From UBA10427 sp003500135 (GTDB taxonomy: Bacteria > Bacteroidota > Bacteroidia > Cytophagales > Cyclobacteriaceae), in contig CAWZYQ010000180.1 of assembly GCA_963966275.1 (NCBI GenBank), positions 1 through 6,945 of the forward strand: a DNA stretch of 6,945 bases, in the 5' to 3' direction. Positions 6,564 through 6,945 of this stretch are shown here, in pieces. The notes below the pieces were generated by a model that was given only the letters and a program-made list of their open reading frames with translations, was not told where the DNA came from and searched no databases. The first letter of the stretch is position 1. Each line of letters starts with the position of its first letter. A program made the translations under genes and the position numbers.

Positions 6564-6839
6564 TTAAGCTGGATGGTGACTTTGTAATTCTATCAAAAAT
6601 CTAGAAAGAGAATCGATTTCTTTATCCGAAAAATACTTCTTCAACATATTCTTATGGTATTCCGTTACGTCATCCGCAGAATCCAAAAGAAGATCGGCAT
6701 ATGCAATGGCGATAGATAATTTCTGCCCCTCTCCATTTAAAGGAGATCTATAGGGTTCGTTTTTCAACTTCGATACCAAAGCTTCGAGTAATTCCCGGTT
6801 AAGTTCCGGGTATTTAGTATAAATACTTTCCAATTTCAT
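6564..6839 (-). CDS. Small hypothetical protein resembling C-terminal half of AhpD/CMD-like proteins
   Basis: This is a 91-residue, probably all-helical cytoplasmic protein, converging on the nucleosidase-like gene with 50 bases between stops. I do not recognise it with certainty. Its central and C-terminal part, LSIAIAYADLLLDSADDVTEYHKNMLKKYFSDKEIDSLSRFLIEL (residues 41-85), follows the pattern of the C-terminal half of carboxymuconolactone-decarboxylase/AhpD-like proteins (A-x-AYA-x-L, a VT-turn, a helix, then FS-D-x-EI-x-x-L). The N-terminal half of those proteins, with its CxxC redox pair and histidine, is absent, and there is no cysteine here. An in-frame stop lies nine codons upstream of the ATG, so the missing half is not simply beyond the chosen start. 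It is either a diverged stand-alone domain or an unrelated helical protein. A TAnnTTTG element 20 bases upstream supports it as a real gene. If real, it is not redox-active in the AhpD manner. Confidence 0.6.
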   Translation of the reverse strand: MKLESIYTKYPELNRELLEALVSKLKNEPYRSPLNGEGQKLSIAIAYADLLLDSADDVTEYHKNMLKKYFSDKEIDSLSRFLIELQSHHPA

Positions 6840-6858
6840 CGAATTAATATGAGGATCG

Positions 6859-6866
6859 CAAAATTA
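6859..6866 (-). promoter_or_regulatory. -7 promoter element of the small minus-strand gene
   Basis: Read on the minus strand, TAATTTTG (followed by CG) is a full match to TAnnTTTG. It predicts a start site only about 15 bases before the ATG at 6839. No TTG lies at the usual 17-23-base distance upstream, so the -33 element is poor and the promoter may be weak or activator-dependent. Confidence 0.5.
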
Positions 6867-6945
6867 AGCTAATGTTACGTAATATACTATTTTATATTAA
6901 TAAAATAAAAACCCAATTTGATTGCAATGGTTTATTTGGATAATT

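Overview
The window looks like ordinary chromosomal DNA of a member of the Bacteroidota, plausibly a Cytophagales-type marine or soil bacterium (the order is inference only). The reasons are: AT-rich intergenic DNA; -7 promoter elements of the Bacteroidota form TAnnTTTG in front of three of the four genes; start codons without a Shine-Dalgarno sequence; and a large outer-membrane TonB-dependent receptor with an N-terminal carboxypeptidase-regulatory-like domain and a signal peptide ending in ALA|Q.

Layout from left to right. (1) 210-686 (+): a short cytoplasmic CoA-binding-type Rossmann protein. (2) 687-1442: a 756-base AT-rich stretch with no convincing gene. It holds a weak terminator-like zone, a 9-bp hairpin, a perfect 14-bp palindrome, three GTTAAC palindromes and, at its right end, a good promoter. 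(3) 1443-4745 (+): a 1100-residue Oar-like TonB-dependent receptor, followed 22 bases after its stop by a strong intrinsic terminator. (4) 4834-6513 (+): a 559-residue two-part protein with a helical N-terminal region and a C-terminal half carrying the motif series of the purine nucleoside phosphorylase/uridine phosphorylase superfamily. It resembles what I recall as the DUF6909 family of Bacteroidota. A hairpin plus T-rich tract overlaps its last codons. (5) 6564-6839 (-): a convergent 91-residue hypothetical protein resembling the C-terminal half of AhpD/carboxymuconolactone-decarboxylase-like proteins but lacking the CxxC half. (6) 6840-6945: its promoter region and AT-rich DNA.

Each gene appears to be its own transcription unit: promoters or terminators separate them, and no shared pathway is evident. 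I see no mobile element, CRISPR array, tRNA, rRNA, or defence or biosynthetic cluster. The most interesting items are the nucleosidase-like protein of unknown substrate, the packed terminator/promoter at 4768-4809, and the long structured region ahead of the receptor. I found no clear new multi-gene system.
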